A stretch of DNA of 64,000 bases, taken from assembly GCA_963801475.1 (NCBI GenBank), contig CAWDEX010000001.1, forward strand, positions 1,612,001 to 1,676,000, written 5' to 3'. Source of the DNA: DAOMFB01 sp963801475 (GTDB taxonomy: Bacteria; Acidobacteriota; Thermoanaerobaculia; UBA5066). Shown in pieces: positions 41,549-51,046 of this stretch. The position numbers and the translations under genes are program-made. Every line of letters starts with the position of its first letter. Positions within the stretch are counted from its first letter, which is position 1. Under the pieces are notes generated by a model. The model was not told the origin of the DNA. It did not search any database and saw nothing but the letters and a program-made list of their open reading frames with translations.

Positions 41549-44383
41549 GTGGCTCTCTCCGCAGGCACCCGCCTCGGCCCGTACGAGATCCTCTCGCCGC
41601 TCGGGGCGGGAGGGATGGGTGAGGTCTGGCGAGCGCGGGACACGCGCCTGGGGCGCGAGGTGGCCGTCAAGGTATTGCCCGACGAAGTTGCTCGGGACGC
41701 TCATGCTCTCTCCCGCTTCGAGCACGAGGCCAGAGCCGTCGCCGCCCTCTCGCATCCCAACATCCTCGCTCTTTTCGACGTCGGCGAGGCCAACGGTATT
41801 CACTTCGCCGTCACCGAGCTGCTGCAAGGACAGACCCTTCGCCTCGCCCTCGCCGACGGACCGTTTACCGTCCGCCGCGCCCTCGACGTAGCTGTCCAGA
41901 TCGCCCAGGCACTCGCCGCCGCCCACGAAAACGGCATCATCCACCGCGACCTGAAGCCCGAGAACGTCTTCCTCGCGCCCGACGGCCGCGTCAAGCTCCT
42001 CGACTTCGGGCTCGCGAGGCGCGACGCCTCCCGCAGCGATCCGAACGACACCCGATCCCCGACCGTCACGGACCTCTCCCGCGCCGGAAGCGTGAGCGGC
42101 ACCGTCGCCTACATGTCCCCTGAGCAGGCGAAGGGAAATCCCGTCGACTACCGGTCGGACCAGTTCTCTTTTGGAATCGTCCTCTACGAGCTGCTCTCCG
42201 GAGCCCGGCCGTTCAAGGGCAGCACGGCCGCCGAGACGATTGCAGCCCTTATTCGGGACGAGCCCGAGCCGCTCGGAAAGAGAGTGCCGGACGTTCCGGC
42301 CCCGGTCCGATGGCTCGTCGAGCGGTGCCTCGCAAAGGAAGCCGGCGAGCGATACGACTCGACGGGGGACCTCGCCCGCGACGTTCGGACGTGGAGCCTC
42401 CAGCTGTCGGAGGCCGACACTTCGAGCGGGTCCGCGAGGGCCGCGGCAGCGGGAAGGAGGAGCTGGCGGAGCTTCCCCGCCGGCGTGGCCGCCGCTCTCG
42501 TCGTCACCGCCGTGCTCGCGGGCGCTCTCGTGACGGGGGCTCTTCTGAAGGGCACAGCCCGTACGCCAGCTCCGGCCGTGAGACTGGAGATCCGACTGCC
42601 GGAAGGACACTACCTCTCCCAGTGGCGGCAGCCCTTCGCTCTCTCCCCGGACGGCAGGCTCCTCGTCTTTTCCGCGTTCACTTGGAAGATGCAGTTCGAG
42701 GAGGAGAACGCCCCACAGCTATTCCTCCGGCATCTCGACAGCTTCGAGGCCCGGCCGATTCCCGGGACGGAAGGGGGGCACCAGCCTGTCTTCTCCCCCG
42801 ACGGTCGACACGTAGCCTTCATCGTCTTCTCGGATGCCAGGTGGTTCCTGAAGCGGGTGCCGGTTGCAGGCGGCGTCCCCGCGACGATCTGCCAGTGCGG
42901 GGCCACCTTCGGGGTCGCGTGGTCCCCGGACGGGTCGATCATCTTCGCGTCGGAAACTGGGCCGTTGCAGAGGGTGCCCGACACCGGCGGTATTCCCGAG
43001 GCGGCCACGACTCTCGACGGCGGAGAGGCCGAGGTCAGCCACAGGCTCCCTCACCTCCTCCAAGACGGGCGCACCGTGATCTACACCGCCCTTCGCTGGG
43101 AGACGGCCGGGATGACGTGGGCGAAGGCCCGGATCTTCGGCCAGCGTCTCGGCGACAAGGAGAGAAGTCTCCTCGCGGAAGGGGGTTCGGACGGCCGCTG
43201 GGTGCCCCCGGGGAACCTCCTCTTCGCGCGGGAAGGGCGGCTCTTCGCGGCCCCGTTCGACGCGAAGGCACTGCGGCTCGGCGGCAAGCCGGTCCCAATC
43301 CTCGAGGGGGTGAGGCACTCGATCTGGACGTCGAACTCTTTGAAGGAGACCGGGGCCGCGATGCTGGACGTCGCGGGCACCGAAGCCTTCGCGTGGGTCC
43401 CCGGGTCCGTGACGCCGGAGGAACAGAACTCTCTCGTCTGGGTCGACACGGCGGGGAAGGAGACGCCCATAGACTTTCCGAAAGGTTGCTTCAACGACTT
43501 CAGGATCTCCCCGGACGGCGGGCGGATCCTCGTTTCGCCTGGCTATCCGGGAAGGCAGGTCGAGGTCATTGACGTCGCGCGCGGAGCCCGCCGCAACGTG
43601 ACGTTCGGGATGAATCCGCTCTGGGCCATCTGGGGGCCGGGACCGGACAGGATCACATTCACGTCCGACCACGAAGGACCGGTGAGGATCTACAGCCGGA
43701 AGATAGACGCTGGCCCGGAGGCGCTCGAGACGCTCTGGACGGGGACGGGCCGCTATCTCTCGGTCGGCTCCTGGTCGCGCGACGGGAAGACCCTCGCGTT
43801 CACTGTCCGTGACGAGAAGACCATCTCTGACATCTGGCTCCTCGAACCCGGGAAAGAGCCTCGCCCGTTCGTCGCGAGCCGGTTCAGCGAAGCGCAGCCT
43901 GACATTTCCCCGGATGGCCGCTGGCTCCTCTACGTGTCGAACGAACCGGGGCGGCGCGAAGTCTTCGTGAGGCCCCTCACTGGCGAGGGCGCCGCCCGCC
44001 AGGTCTCCGTCCGGGGCGGCGCCGAGCCCCTCTGGTCGCGAGACGGGTCCGCGATCTTCTACCAGCGGGTCCCCACCCCAGTAACGGCAAACCAACCCCA
44101 AGGGGCTCAGGCACTTTTTCGCGTCCGCGTGAACGCCGGGCGGGAAGGGCTCGCCTTCGGCCCCCCGGAGAAGCTCTTCGAGGGCGAATACGACGCGTCG
44201 TGGCCTGTTCGGGAATCGGACGTCGCACCGGACGGCCGGTTCGTCCTCGGAAAGTGGGCGGACGCGACCGGGCGTCGTGCCTGGTTCGAGAAGTTCCTCT
44301 CCGACCGAATCAATATCGACCTGGGCGGTCTCCCCGCACTCCTCAGCGAGACAGGGGAGCAGCAGCCGGCGACAGAGAAATAG
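41549..44383 (+). CDS. Transmembrane Ser/Thr protein kinase with PD40 propeller (kinase 2)
   Basis: Hanks-type kinase of 944 residues. Kinase domain residues about 11-280: GAGGMGEVWRA, Lys41 in VAVK, catalytic Asp134 in IIHRDLKPEN, Asp152 in LDFGLAR, GTVAYMSPEQA. A membrane helix lies near 311-331 (GVAAALVVTAVLAGALVTGAL). The extracytoplasmic part holds PD40-like blades (SPDGRLLVFSA, SPDGRHVAFIV, SPDGSIIFAS, SPDGGRILVSP, SPDGRWLLYVS). Start is a GTG; the N-terminus MALSAGTRLGPY is nearly the same as kinase 3. It is followed after 3 nt by kinase 3, so both are co-transcribed. Ligand and phosphorylation targets are unknown. Confidence 0.93.
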   Translation: MALSAGTRLGPYEILSPLGAGGMGEVWRARDTRLGREVAVKVLPDEVARDAHALSRFEHEARAVAALSHPNILALFDVGEANGIHFAVTELLQGQTLRLALADGPFTVRRALDVAVQIAQALAAAHENGIIHRDLKPENVFLAPDGRVKLLDFGLARRDASRSDPNDTRSPTVTDLSRAGSVSGTVAYMSPEQAKGNPVDYRSDQFSFGIVLYELLSGARPFKGSTAAETIAALIRDEPEPLGKRVPDVPAPVRWLVERCLAKEAGERYDSTGDLARDVRTWSLQLSEADTSSGSARAAAAGRRSWRSFPAGVAAALVVTAVLAGALVTGALLKGTARTPAPAVRLEIRLPEGHYLSQWRQPFALSPDGRLLVFSAFTWKMQFEEENAPQLFLRHLDSFEARPIPGTEGGHQPVFSPDGRHVAFIVFSDARWFLKRVPVAGGVPATICQCGATFGVAWSPDGSIIFASETGPLQRVPDTGGIPEAATTLDGGEAEVSHRLPHLLQDGRTVIYTALRWETAGMTWAKARIFGQRLGDKERSLLAEGGSDGRWVPPGNLLFAREGRLFAAPFDAKALRLGGKPVPILEGVRHSIWTSNSLKETGAAMLDVAGTEAFAWVPGSVTPEEQNSLVWVDTAGKETPIDFPKGCFNDFRISPDGGRILVSPGYPGRQVEVIDVARGARRNVTFGMNPLWAIWGPGPDRITFTSDHEGPVRIYSRKIDAGPEALETLWTGTGRYLSVGSWSRDGKTLAFTVRDEKTISDIWLLEPGKEPRPFVASRFSEAQPDISPDGRWLLYVSNEPGRREVFVRPLTGEGAARQVSVRGGAEPLWSRDGSAIFYQRVPTPVTANQPQGAQALFRVRVNAGREGLAFGPPEKLFEGEYDASWPVRESDVAPDGRFVLGKWADATGRRAWFEKFLSDRINIDLGGLPALLSETGEQQPATEK

Positions 44384-44386
44384 ACG

Positions 44387-47038
44387 ATGGCGCTCGAAGC
44401 AGGCACTCGCCTCGGCCCGTACGAGATCTTCTCGCCGCTCGGGGCCGGAGGGATGGGCGAGGTCTGGCGGGCGCGGGACAACCGGCTCGACCGGGAGGTC
44501 GCGATCAAGCTCCTTCCGGAAGGGATGGCCGGAGCTGAGGCTCTCGAGCGCTTCAAGCGCGAGGCGCGAACGGCCTCGGCCCTGAACCATCCCCACATCT
44601 GCGCGGTCCACGACATCGGCGAACAGGAAGGCAGGCCGTTCCTCGTCATGGAGCTGATGAGGGGGGAGACGCTGCGGGAGGCGATCGGTGGTCAGCCGAT
44701 GCCGATGGAGCGGGTCCTGCAACTGGGCGTACAGGTCGCCGACGCGCTCAGGGCAGCCCACGGTGCGGGGATCGTCCACCGGGACATCAAGCCGGCGAAC
44801 GTTTTCGTGACCGAGCGGGGGGACGCCAAGCTCCTCGACTTCGGCCTCGCCAAGGTAGCCTCGAGGCTGTCGGGTCCGGTCGATACCGCTCTGGCGACGG
44901 CGACCGCCGACGAACATCTGACGATTCCGGGTTCGACGCTCGGGACGGTGGTCTACATGTCGCCGGAGCAGGCGCGGGGCGAGGCACTGGACGCACGGAG
45001 CGACCTCTTTTCGCTGGGCGTGATGCTCTACGAGATGGCGACAGGACGGCTGCCGTCTGCGGGGAGGACCTCGGCGGCGGTCTTCGACGGAATCCTGAAC
45101 CGCTCTCCGGCCCCTCCGTCGGGTCTGAATCCCGCGGTCCCGCCTGATCTGGAACGGATCATCTTCAAGGCGCTGGAGAAGGACCGAGAGCTTCGGTATC
45201 AACACGCCTCCGACCTCGAGGCCGATCTCAGGCGCCTCCTTCGCGACTCGACGTCAGGAAAGGCGTCGGCGATGACCTCAGATTCCGTCCCGTCGCCGAC
45301 CTCGAGACGCGTGCTTGTGGTGGGACTCGGCGCTGCCATGGTGATTCTCGCGTTGGCAGGCGTCTGGTTCGTGATACGGGCTGGTGCACCAGGGGGCACG
45401 GCGTCCGTACCGGCAACAAAGCGGATCGCGGTCCTGCCGTTCGAGAACCTGGGGGCGGCCGAGGACGGCTACTTCGCTGACGGAATGACGGACGAGGTGC
45501 GGAGCAAGCTCTCGGGGCTCTCCGGCCTCGCGGTCATCGCGAGCACCAGTTCCGGCCAGTACAAGGCAACGACGAAACCAGCCGAGCAGATCGGGAAGGA
45601 GCTGGGGGTGAGTTACATCCTTCTCGCCAAGGTGCGCTGGCAGAAGGCGGGTTCGTCCAGCCGGATCCGGGTGACGCCGGAGCTGGTGGAGGTCGGAGAC
45701 GGTGGTGCACCGACGACCCGCTGGCAGGAGGCATTCGACGCGAACCTCTCGGACGTCTTCAAGGTCCAAGGGGAGATCGCGGCGAAGGTGGCGAAAACGC
45801 TTGACGTGGTCCTGACTGGGAAGGAGCGCGGAGGCCTCTCCGCGCGCCCCACGTCGAACCTGGCGGCCTACGACGCATACCTCAGGGGCATGGAGGCTCT
45901 GCAGAAAGGCGGCAGCATCAGGCTCGCGCTGCCGGAACTCGAGAAGGCTGTTGCCCTGGACCCTGGCTTCGCCCTGGCATGGGCACAGATTTCCCGCTGG
46001 CACTCCGATCTCTACGTGATGTTCGATCCGTCACCGCAGGAAGCCGAGGCCGCGAGGAGTTCTGCGGAACGGTCTGTGGAGCTGGCTCCAGGCTCGCCAA
46101 GGGCCTCCGAAGCTCTCGCGATCTACTACCTGGACGTGCGGAAGGACGTGGCGCGGGCACGCGACATGTTCTCGCGCGCGCTGCAGGACGCGCCGGACGA
46201 CGTCGAGCTGATCATGACATCGACCCAGACCGAGAACGACCTGGAAAGGGTGGTTCAGCTGCTTCGAAGAGCCGAAAGGCTCGACCCTCGCTCCGGGGAG
46301 GTTCAGAACGGCCTCGCGTACGCCCTGTTGAGATTGCACCGGGGAAGCGAAGCGAGGGCGGCGAGCGATCGGTGCTTCGCGCTTTCACCGACGACGAGGG
46401 TCGGCCCCATTCTGTGCAAGGCCATGACCTACCTCCAGGAGGGAGACCTCGCGGGGGCTCGGCAGGTGATCTCCGTGGCGCTGAAAGAGATCGATTCCAC
46501 GATCCTCGTCGCCAACATCGGGATGCAGAACGACCTCGACTGGGTCCTAAACGAGTCGCAACGGGACTTACTTCTACGTCTTACCCCTTCCGCATTCAAC
46601 GACGACAGGGGAAACTGGGGAATCGTCCTTGCGCAGGCCTCGTCGAGGCGCGGCGACACGGCGAAGGTCCGCGAGTACGCCGAAGAAGCACGGAAGTCGT
46701 TCGCGGCGAAGGTTGCACAAGACCCCGACCAGGGGGAGAAAAGGGCTCTTCTGGGTCTCGCGCTCGCGTACCTGGGAAGAAAGGAAGAGGCTCGGAGCGA
46801 GGCCGACCGAGCCGCCTCTCTGGCCCCGATCATCGCCGGCAATGACGAGGGAGCATACGTCCAGCGCGTGCGTACCCGAATCCACATTCTTTGCGGAGAT
46901 AACGAGAAGGCCCTCGACCTTCTCGAAGTTCTGCTGAAGTCTCCCGACCTCGTTACGCCCGGCTGGCTCCGCATCGACCCGAACTTCGACCCGCTCCGCG
47001 GCAATCCCCGGTTCGAGAAGCTGGCGCGCGGGAAATAG
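44387..47038 (+). CDS. Transmembrane Ser/Thr protein kinase with TolB-like and TPR domains (kinase 3)
   Basis: Hanks-type kinase of 883 residues. Kinase motifs: GAGGMGEVWRA, Lys41 in VAIK, Asp133 in IVHRDIKPAN, Asp151 in LDFGLAK, GTVVYMSPEQA. After a helix (about 307-328, VLVVGLGAAMVILALAGVW) comes a TolB-N-like module (about 345-480: IAVLPFENLGAAEDGYFADG, VIASTSSGQYK) that also appears in bacterial TPR cyclase and CadC-like regulators. The C-terminal about 390 residues are TPR-like helical repeats. The output head is nearly identical to kinase 2 at the DNA level while the sensor half is unrelated, which suggests duplication of the head onto a new sensor. Confidence 0.93.
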   Translation: MALEAGTRLGPYEIFSPLGAGGMGEVWRARDNRLDREVAIKLLPEGMAGAEALERFKREARTASALNHPHICAVHDIGEQEGRPFLVMELMRGETLREAIGGQPMPMERVLQLGVQVADALRAAHGAGIVHRDIKPANVFVTERGDAKLLDFGLAKVASRLSGPVDTALATATADEHLTIPGSTLGTVVYMSPEQARGEALDARSDLFSLGVMLYEMATGRLPSAGRTSAAVFDGILNRSPAPPSGLNPAVPPDLERIIFKALEKDRELRYQHASDLEADLRRLLRDSTSGKASAMTSDSVPSPTSRRVLVVGLGAAMVILALAGVWFVIRAGAPGGTASVPATKRIAVLPFENLGAAEDGYFADGMTDEVRSKLSGLSGLAVIASTSSGQYKATTKPAEQIGKELGVSYILLAKVRWQKAGSSSRIRVTPELVEVGDGGAPTTRWQEAFDANLSDVFKVQGEIAAKVAKTLDVVLTGKERGGLSARPTSNLAAYDAYLRGMEALQKGGSIRLALPELEKAVALDPGFALAWAQISRWHSDLYVMFDPSPQEAEAARSSAERSVELAPGSPRASEALAIYYLDVRKDVARARDMFSRALQDAPDDVELIMTSTQTENDLERVVQLLRRAERLDPRSGEVQNGLAYALLRLHRGSEARAASDRCFALSPTTRVGPILCKAMTYLQEGDLAGARQVISVALKEIDSTILVANIGMQNDLDWVLNESQRDLLLRLTPSAFNDDRGNWGIVLAQASSRRGDTAKVREYAEEARKSFAAKVAQDPDQGEKRALLGLALAYLGRKEEARSEADRAASLAPIIAGNDEGAYVQRVRTRIHILCGDNEKALDLLEVLLKSPDLVTPGWLRIDPNFDPLRGNPRFEKLARGK

Positions 47039-47060
47039 GGACTACGGGCCCCCGTCCCTA
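47036..47060 (+). terminator. Hairpin overlapping kinase 3 stop and uvrC promoter
   Basis: Arms TAGGGAC (47036-47042) and GTCCCTA (47054-47060) pair perfectly around an 11-nt loop. The left arm begins with the kinase 3 TAG stop and the right arm runs into the uvrC -10. It could attenuate read-through from the kinase operon; it has no T-run. Confidence 0.35.
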
Positions 47061-47064
47061 GAAT
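47059..47064 (+). promoter_or_regulatory. -10 element TAGAAT for uvrC
   Basis: TAGAAT ends 6 nt before the uvrC GTG at 47071. With the spacing calibrated at rnpB, +1 would fall on the G of GTG. Confidence 0.6.
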
Positions 47065-47070
47065 TGGGGC

Positions 47071-48912
47071 GTGGGCGCGGCACCGGACCTCTCGACCTAT
47101 CCCGGCCAGCCGGGGATCTACCTCTTCAGGGACGGGAAGGGGAAGATCCTCTACGTCGGGAAGGCGCGTTCCATCCGGAAGCGGCTCGCGTCGTATTTCA
47201 CGGCCGGGCCGAAGCACCCGAAGACGGAGGCCCTCGTCGCGGAATTCGCCTCCATCGACACCGTCGTCGCGACGACCGAGAGCGAGGCGCTCGTCCTCGA
47301 GAACGCCTTCATCAAGCGCCACCGTCCCCGCTACAACATCGTCCTTCGCGACGACAAGACCTATCCCTACATCAAGGTGACGACGGGGGAGGAATGGCCT
47401 CGCGCCCACGTGACGCGGCGGGTCCTGAAGGACGGGCACAGCTACTTCGGGCCGTTCGTCCCGGGCCGGACGTGCCGCGGCGCCATGAAGATGGTGCAGC
47501 GGATGTTCCAGATCCGGACCTGCCGGATCGAGATCGACGGCCGGCTGCCGCGCCCCTGCCTCTACTGGGACATGCACGCCTGCCTCGCTCCCTGCGTGGC
47601 GGGGCTTACGACGAAGGCCGCCTACGACGAAGCCGTCCAGGACGTCCTCCTCTTCCTGTCCGGAAGGAACGAAGCGCTGACGCCCCGCCTCGAGGCCCGG
47701 ATGCGGGCGGCGGCCGAGGCGGAGAGCTTCGAGATGGCGGCCGCCTACCGCGACTGTCTCCGGACCGTGGCGGAACTGGCCGAGAAGCAGCGCGTCCAGT
47801 CGCTGGCGGGCGAGGACGTCGACGTCTTCGGGGAGTTTCTCGACGGCGGAAACCTCGCGGTGTCGCTCCTACTCGTCCGCGGCGGCGCGGTCCTGGATTC
47901 GCGGGAGTACTACTGGGAAGGGATCGGCGAGCCCGATCCGGAGGAGTTCTGGGGGGCACTCCTCTCGCAGTACTACGACACGGTCGCCGACGGCGCGCCG
48001 GGGTCCGGCGGCGCCGGGACGTTTCTGCCGAAGGAGATCCATCTCCCCGCGGAGATGTCTTCGGAGGCGATCGAAACGATCGAGAGCTGGCTCTCGGAGC
48101 GGCGGGGAAGCCGCGTGACGATCCACACGCCGCAGCGCGGCGCGGCCTTCGACCGGGTCCGGATCGCCCGGGACAACGCCCGGCAGAACCACCTCCGCCG
48201 GTTCCGCAAAGTCCGCGAATCGGGCGAGAAGGCGACCCTCGCCCTCGCGAAGGCCCTCGATCTCGACCGGCGCCCGGCACGGATCGAGTGCTTCGACGTG
48301 TCGCACCTCCAGGGCACGGAGACCTATGCGTCGTGCGTCGTTTTCGTCGACGGTGAGCCCGTGAAGGACGAGTACCGGCTCTTCCGGATCGAGTCGCCGC
48401 GCCCCGACGACTTCGCCTCGATCTCCGAGGCGGTCACGCGCCGCTACGCGCGGGCCAAGGAAGAGGGTTCGCCTCTGCCAGACCTCCTCCTGATCGACGG
48501 CGGGAAAGGACAGCTGGCCGCCGCGCTCGCGGCCCTCGACCGCCTCGGTCTGGAGGTGCCCGCGGCCGGCCTCGCGAAGCGACAGGAGGAGATCTTCGTC
48601 CCGGGGCGCTCGGCCGCCGTCGTGCTCCCGCGCCGCAGCGCGGCGCTGAAGCTCCTCCAGCGGGCGCGGGACGAAGCCCATCGGTTCGGCCTCCGGAGCC
48701 ACCGGCGCGCCCGGGGCCGGCGGGCGCTCGAGAGCCCCCTTCTCGCCATCCCGGGGCTCGGCCCGGAGCGGGTCCGGAGGCTCCTCTCCGCCTTCGGAGG
48801 GGCCGGATCGGTTCTCGCGGCGAGCGAGGACGCGCTGGCGGTTGTGGCGGGAAAGGGCGTGGCGGCGAAGATCGTCCGATGGCGGGACCGGAACGGAGCC
48901 GTTTCCGGTTAA
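47071..48912 (+). CDS. uvrC: Excinuclease ABC subunit C
   Basis: Nucleotide excision repair nuclease (613 residues), recruited by UvrB to incise on both sides of a lesion. The N-terminal GIY-YIG domain (about 10-95) shows GIYLFRDGKGKILYVGKA. A UVR motif for UvrB binding sits near 205-240 (AEAESFEMAAAYRDCLRTV). The RNase H-like endonuclease domain has CFDVSHLQGTETYASCVVF and LLIDGGKGQLAAAL with catalytic Asp residues. A tandem helix-hairpin-helix ends the protein (AIPGLGPERVRRLLSAFGG). Start is a GTG directly after a -10 hexamer, without Shine-Dalgarno. Confidence 0.96.
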   Translation: MGAAPDLSTYPGQPGIYLFRDGKGKILYVGKARSIRKRLASYFTAGPKHPKTEALVAEFASIDTVVATTESEALVLENAFIKRHRPRYNIVLRDDKTYPYIKVTTGEEWPRAHVTRRVLKDGHSYFGPFVPGRTCRGAMKMVQRMFQIRTCRIEIDGRLPRPCLYWDMHACLAPCVAGLTTKAAYDEAVQDVLLFLSGRNEALTPRLEARMRAAAEAESFEMAAAYRDCLRTVAELAEKQRVQSLAGEDVDVFGEFLDGGNLAVSLLLVRGGAVLDSREYYWEGIGEPDPEEFWGALLSQYYDTVADGAPGSGGAGTFLPKEIHLPAEMSSEAIETIESWLSERRGSRVTIHTPQRGAAFDRVRIARDNARQNHLRRFRKVRESGEKATLALAKALDLDRRPARIECFDVSHLQGTETYASCVVFVDGEPVKDEYRLFRIESPRPDDFASISEAVTRRYARAKEEGSPLPDLLLIDGGKGQLAAALAALDRLGLEVPAAGLAKRQEEIFVPGRSAAVVLPRRSAALKLLQRARDEAHRFGLRSHRRARGRRALESPLLAIPGLGPERVRRLLSAFGGAGSVLAASEDALAVVAGKGVAAKIVRWRDRNGAVSG

Positions 48913-48915
48913 CAT
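48910..48915 (+). promoter_or_regulatory. Candidate -10 (TAACAT) for the DUF4388-DnaJ gene
   Basis: TAACAT starts with the uvrC TAA stop codon and ends 6 nt before the GTG at 48922. Confidence 0.5.
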
Positions 48916-48921
48916 TTCGCC

Positions 48922-50427
48922 GTGGTCGCCGGAAGGTCGTCTCCCTCCATGCTCGCCGGCGGCACGCTCGAGCGGACCGCGCTGGCGGAGACGTTCCGGG
49001 GCCTCTACCGGGACAGGGTGAGCGCCCGGCTCGTCGTGGCGCATCAGGGAGAGGAGCGGACGTTCTGGTTCGACCGCGGCCAGATCGTCTCGGCGGCGTC
49101 CAATCGCGAAGCGCAGATGATCGGCGACCTCCTCCGGAGGTTCGGCCTCGCGGAGGAGAGCCTCCTGCTGGCCGCCTTCGAACGGGCGATGGCCGAACCG
49201 GGACGGGGCCTCGGCAAGGTGCTCGCGGAGTCGGGGGCGGTGCCGACGTACGTGGCGCAGGCCGCGGTCCGGGCGCTGGCGGAAGGGATCCTCTACGAGA
49301 CCTTCCGTTGGACGGCAGGCGTCTTCACGATCACGCCCCTCGAAGCGCCTCCGGACCTTCCGGTCCGATTCGACAAGAGCTCCGCGCTTCTGATCCTCGA
49401 AGCGCTGCGGCGTCTCCCGACGGGCAGGAGCCTCACGGGCTCCTCGGTGGTCGAGCCGCGCTCCCGCCCGGTGCTCCATCCGGACCTCCTGCTGCGCTAC
49501 CAGGTCGCGACCGTCTCGCCGGAAGAGGCCGAAGCGCTCGCCCGCATCGACGGCCTCCGGCACGCCGAGGACGTCACGCGCGACGCCGCGCTCCTCTCCC
49601 GGCTCGGGGCGATCGGCCTGATCCAGCTCCTCCCGGCGCACAAGGCCGCCGACATGACGCCAGCGGGAGGACTCGAATCGCTGAACGTGGACGTGGCGGG
49701 GCGCCCGCCGGCGACGCGGCTCGTCGAGGCGTACGAGAGCCAGGCACGGATCGTCGAGACGACGTACCGCCGCCTCGACTGGTCCACGCTCTACGACGTT
49801 CTCGCCGTCGCGCCCGACGCCCCGGACGACGTCGCGCGGCGGGCCGTTCACGATCGCGCCCGCCTGTTTCACCCCGATCACCACCTGAAGCCGCACCTCT
49901 CCGGAGCCCGTGAGGCGCTGGAGGCCCTCTTCCAGAAGGTCTGCGTGGCGGAGCGCGCCTTCCGGTCGCCGACGTCGCGGGGCTCCTACGACGCGACGCT
50001 CGCTCGCGGGACGCACGAGACGATCGAACTTCCGAAGAGCGACTCGAACGTGGCGCTCCGTAAACAGATCGCGAAGGCGAATTACGCGAGAGCCAAGACC
50101 CTCTTCGAGGAGGAGGACTACTACCCCGCGTACGAAATGGTCCGGCAGTCGGTCGAGTTCGACCCGGAGGAGAAGGACTACTGGATCCTCCTCTCGCGGA
50201 TCCAGAGGAAGAACCCGAAATGGCTCCGCCAGTCGTCGGAAACGCTCCGCCGCGCGCTCCAGAACATTCCGGCCTCGATCGAGCTGCTCTGGGAGCTTTC
50301 CGAGGCCTGCAAGGCGGAGAGGAACCAGCCGGAGCGGATCAAGGCGCTTCGCGAAATCCTGAAGATCGACGCGAAGAACCGGCGGGCCCAGGCGGCGCTC
50401 GTCGAGATGGGCGCCGACAAGGAATAG
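48922..50427 (+). CDS. DUF4388 - J-domain - TPR protein
   Basis: Cytoplasmic multidomain protein of 501 residues. The N-terminal about 150 residues match the DUF4388/PATAN type (LRGLYRDRVSARLVVAH-like opening, FWFDRGQIVSAASNREAQMIG), a module of deltaproteobacterial and acidobacterial signalling proteins. A J domain lies near 288-345 (DWSTLYDVLAVAPDAPDD) with the DnaK-stimulating HPD at 317-319. The C-terminal about 110 residues are TPR-like (YARAKTLFEEEDYYPAYEMV, ASIELLWELSEACKAERNQ). The J domain suggests it recruits Hsp70 to a signalling or polar complex; the client is unknown. Start GTG after a -10 hexamer. Confidence 0.82.
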   Translation: MVAGRSSPSMLAGGTLERTALAETFRGLYRDRVSARLVVAHQGEERTFWFDRGQIVSAASNREAQMIGDLLRRFGLAEESLLLAAFERAMAEPGRGLGKVLAESGAVPTYVAQAAVRALAEGILYETFRWTAGVFTITPLEAPPDLPVRFDKSSALLILEALRRLPTGRSLTGSSVVEPRSRPVLHPDLLLRYQVATVSPEEAEALARIDGLRHAEDVTRDAALLSRLGAIGLIQLLPAHKAADMTPAGGLESLNVDVAGRPPATRLVEAYESQARIVETTYRRLDWSTLYDVLAVAPDAPDDVARRAVHDRARLFHPDHHLKPHLSGAREALEALFQKVCVAERAFRSPTSRGSYDATLARGTHETIELPKSDSNVALRKQIAKANYARAKTLFEEEDYYPAYEMVRQSVEFDPEEKDYWILLSRIQRKNPKWLRQSSETLRRALQNIPASIELLWELSEACKAERNQPERIKALREILKIDAKNRRAQAALVEMGADKE

Positions 50428-50434
50428 CCTCAAC

Positions 50435-51046
50435 GTGGGAAACACCCTCCCCCTGCTCGGGACCGGCCTCGGCCTCGCGGCCGGCGCTGGGCTCAACGCC
50501 TATGCGGTCCTCCTGGTCTACGGCGGCGTCTCCCGGTTCTTTCCCGAGGCTTTCCCGGGTCCGATCGCCCAGTTCCTCGCCTCCACGCCGGCACTCCTCG
50601 CGTCCGGCGTCCTCTTCCTGCTCGAGTTCCTGGCCGACAAGATCCCCGGGCTCGACCACGTCTGGCACATGCTTCACTCCGTCGTGCGGCCGCTGGTCGG
50701 CGCGCTGCTCGCGGTGGCGTCGGTCGCGCCCGAGGGGAGTGCGACGATGAACGTCTTCGCGGGGGGCGGCGGAGGACTCGTCGCCCTCCTCGCGCACCTT
50801 CTGAAGAGCGCCACGCGGCTGACTTCGACGGCGCTGACCGCGGGAATGGCCAACGCGGTCCTTTCGCTGGCCGAGGACATCCTCGCGTTTCTTCAGAGCC
50901 TGGTGGCGATCTTCCTGCCGATGGTGGCGCTCGCGGTCGTGGCGGCGCTCGGAATCCTCTTCCTCGCGACCGTTCCGCGAATCGCCCGGTCCGTGAACCT
51001 CTTCGGGCGCCGCCGCACGGCGGGCCCCCGCGGCGGATCGGGGTGA
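50435..51046 (+). CDS. DUF4126 family membrane protein
   Basis: Hydrophobic protein of 203 residues with about five membrane segments. LGLAAGAGLNAYAVLLVYGG at the N-terminus and LEFLADKIPGLDHVWHMLHSVVRP are the hallmark strings of DUF4126, whose function is unknown. It lies 7 nt after the DUF4388-DnaJ gene and its stop overlaps the start of a sedolisin, so the three probably share a transcript. Confidence 0.85.
   Translation: MGNTLPLLGTGLGLAAGAGLNAYAVLLVYGGVSRFFPEAFPGPIAQFLASTPALLASGVLFLLEFLADKIPGLDHVWHMLHSVVRPLVGALLAVASVAPEGSATMNVFAGGGGGLVALLAHLLKSATRLTSTALTAGMANAVLSLAEDILAFLQSLVAIFLPMVALAVVAALGILFLATVPRIARSVNLFGRRRTAGPRGGSG

Noticed and set aside
42719..45205. 828-codon open frame spanning the two tandem kinases on the minus strand
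   Set aside because: Antisense to two clear kinases; composition is atypical of real proteins.
47869..50496. 875-codon open frame opposite uvrC and the DUF4388-DnaJ gene
   Set aside because: Shadow frame without signal, motifs or a ribosome site.
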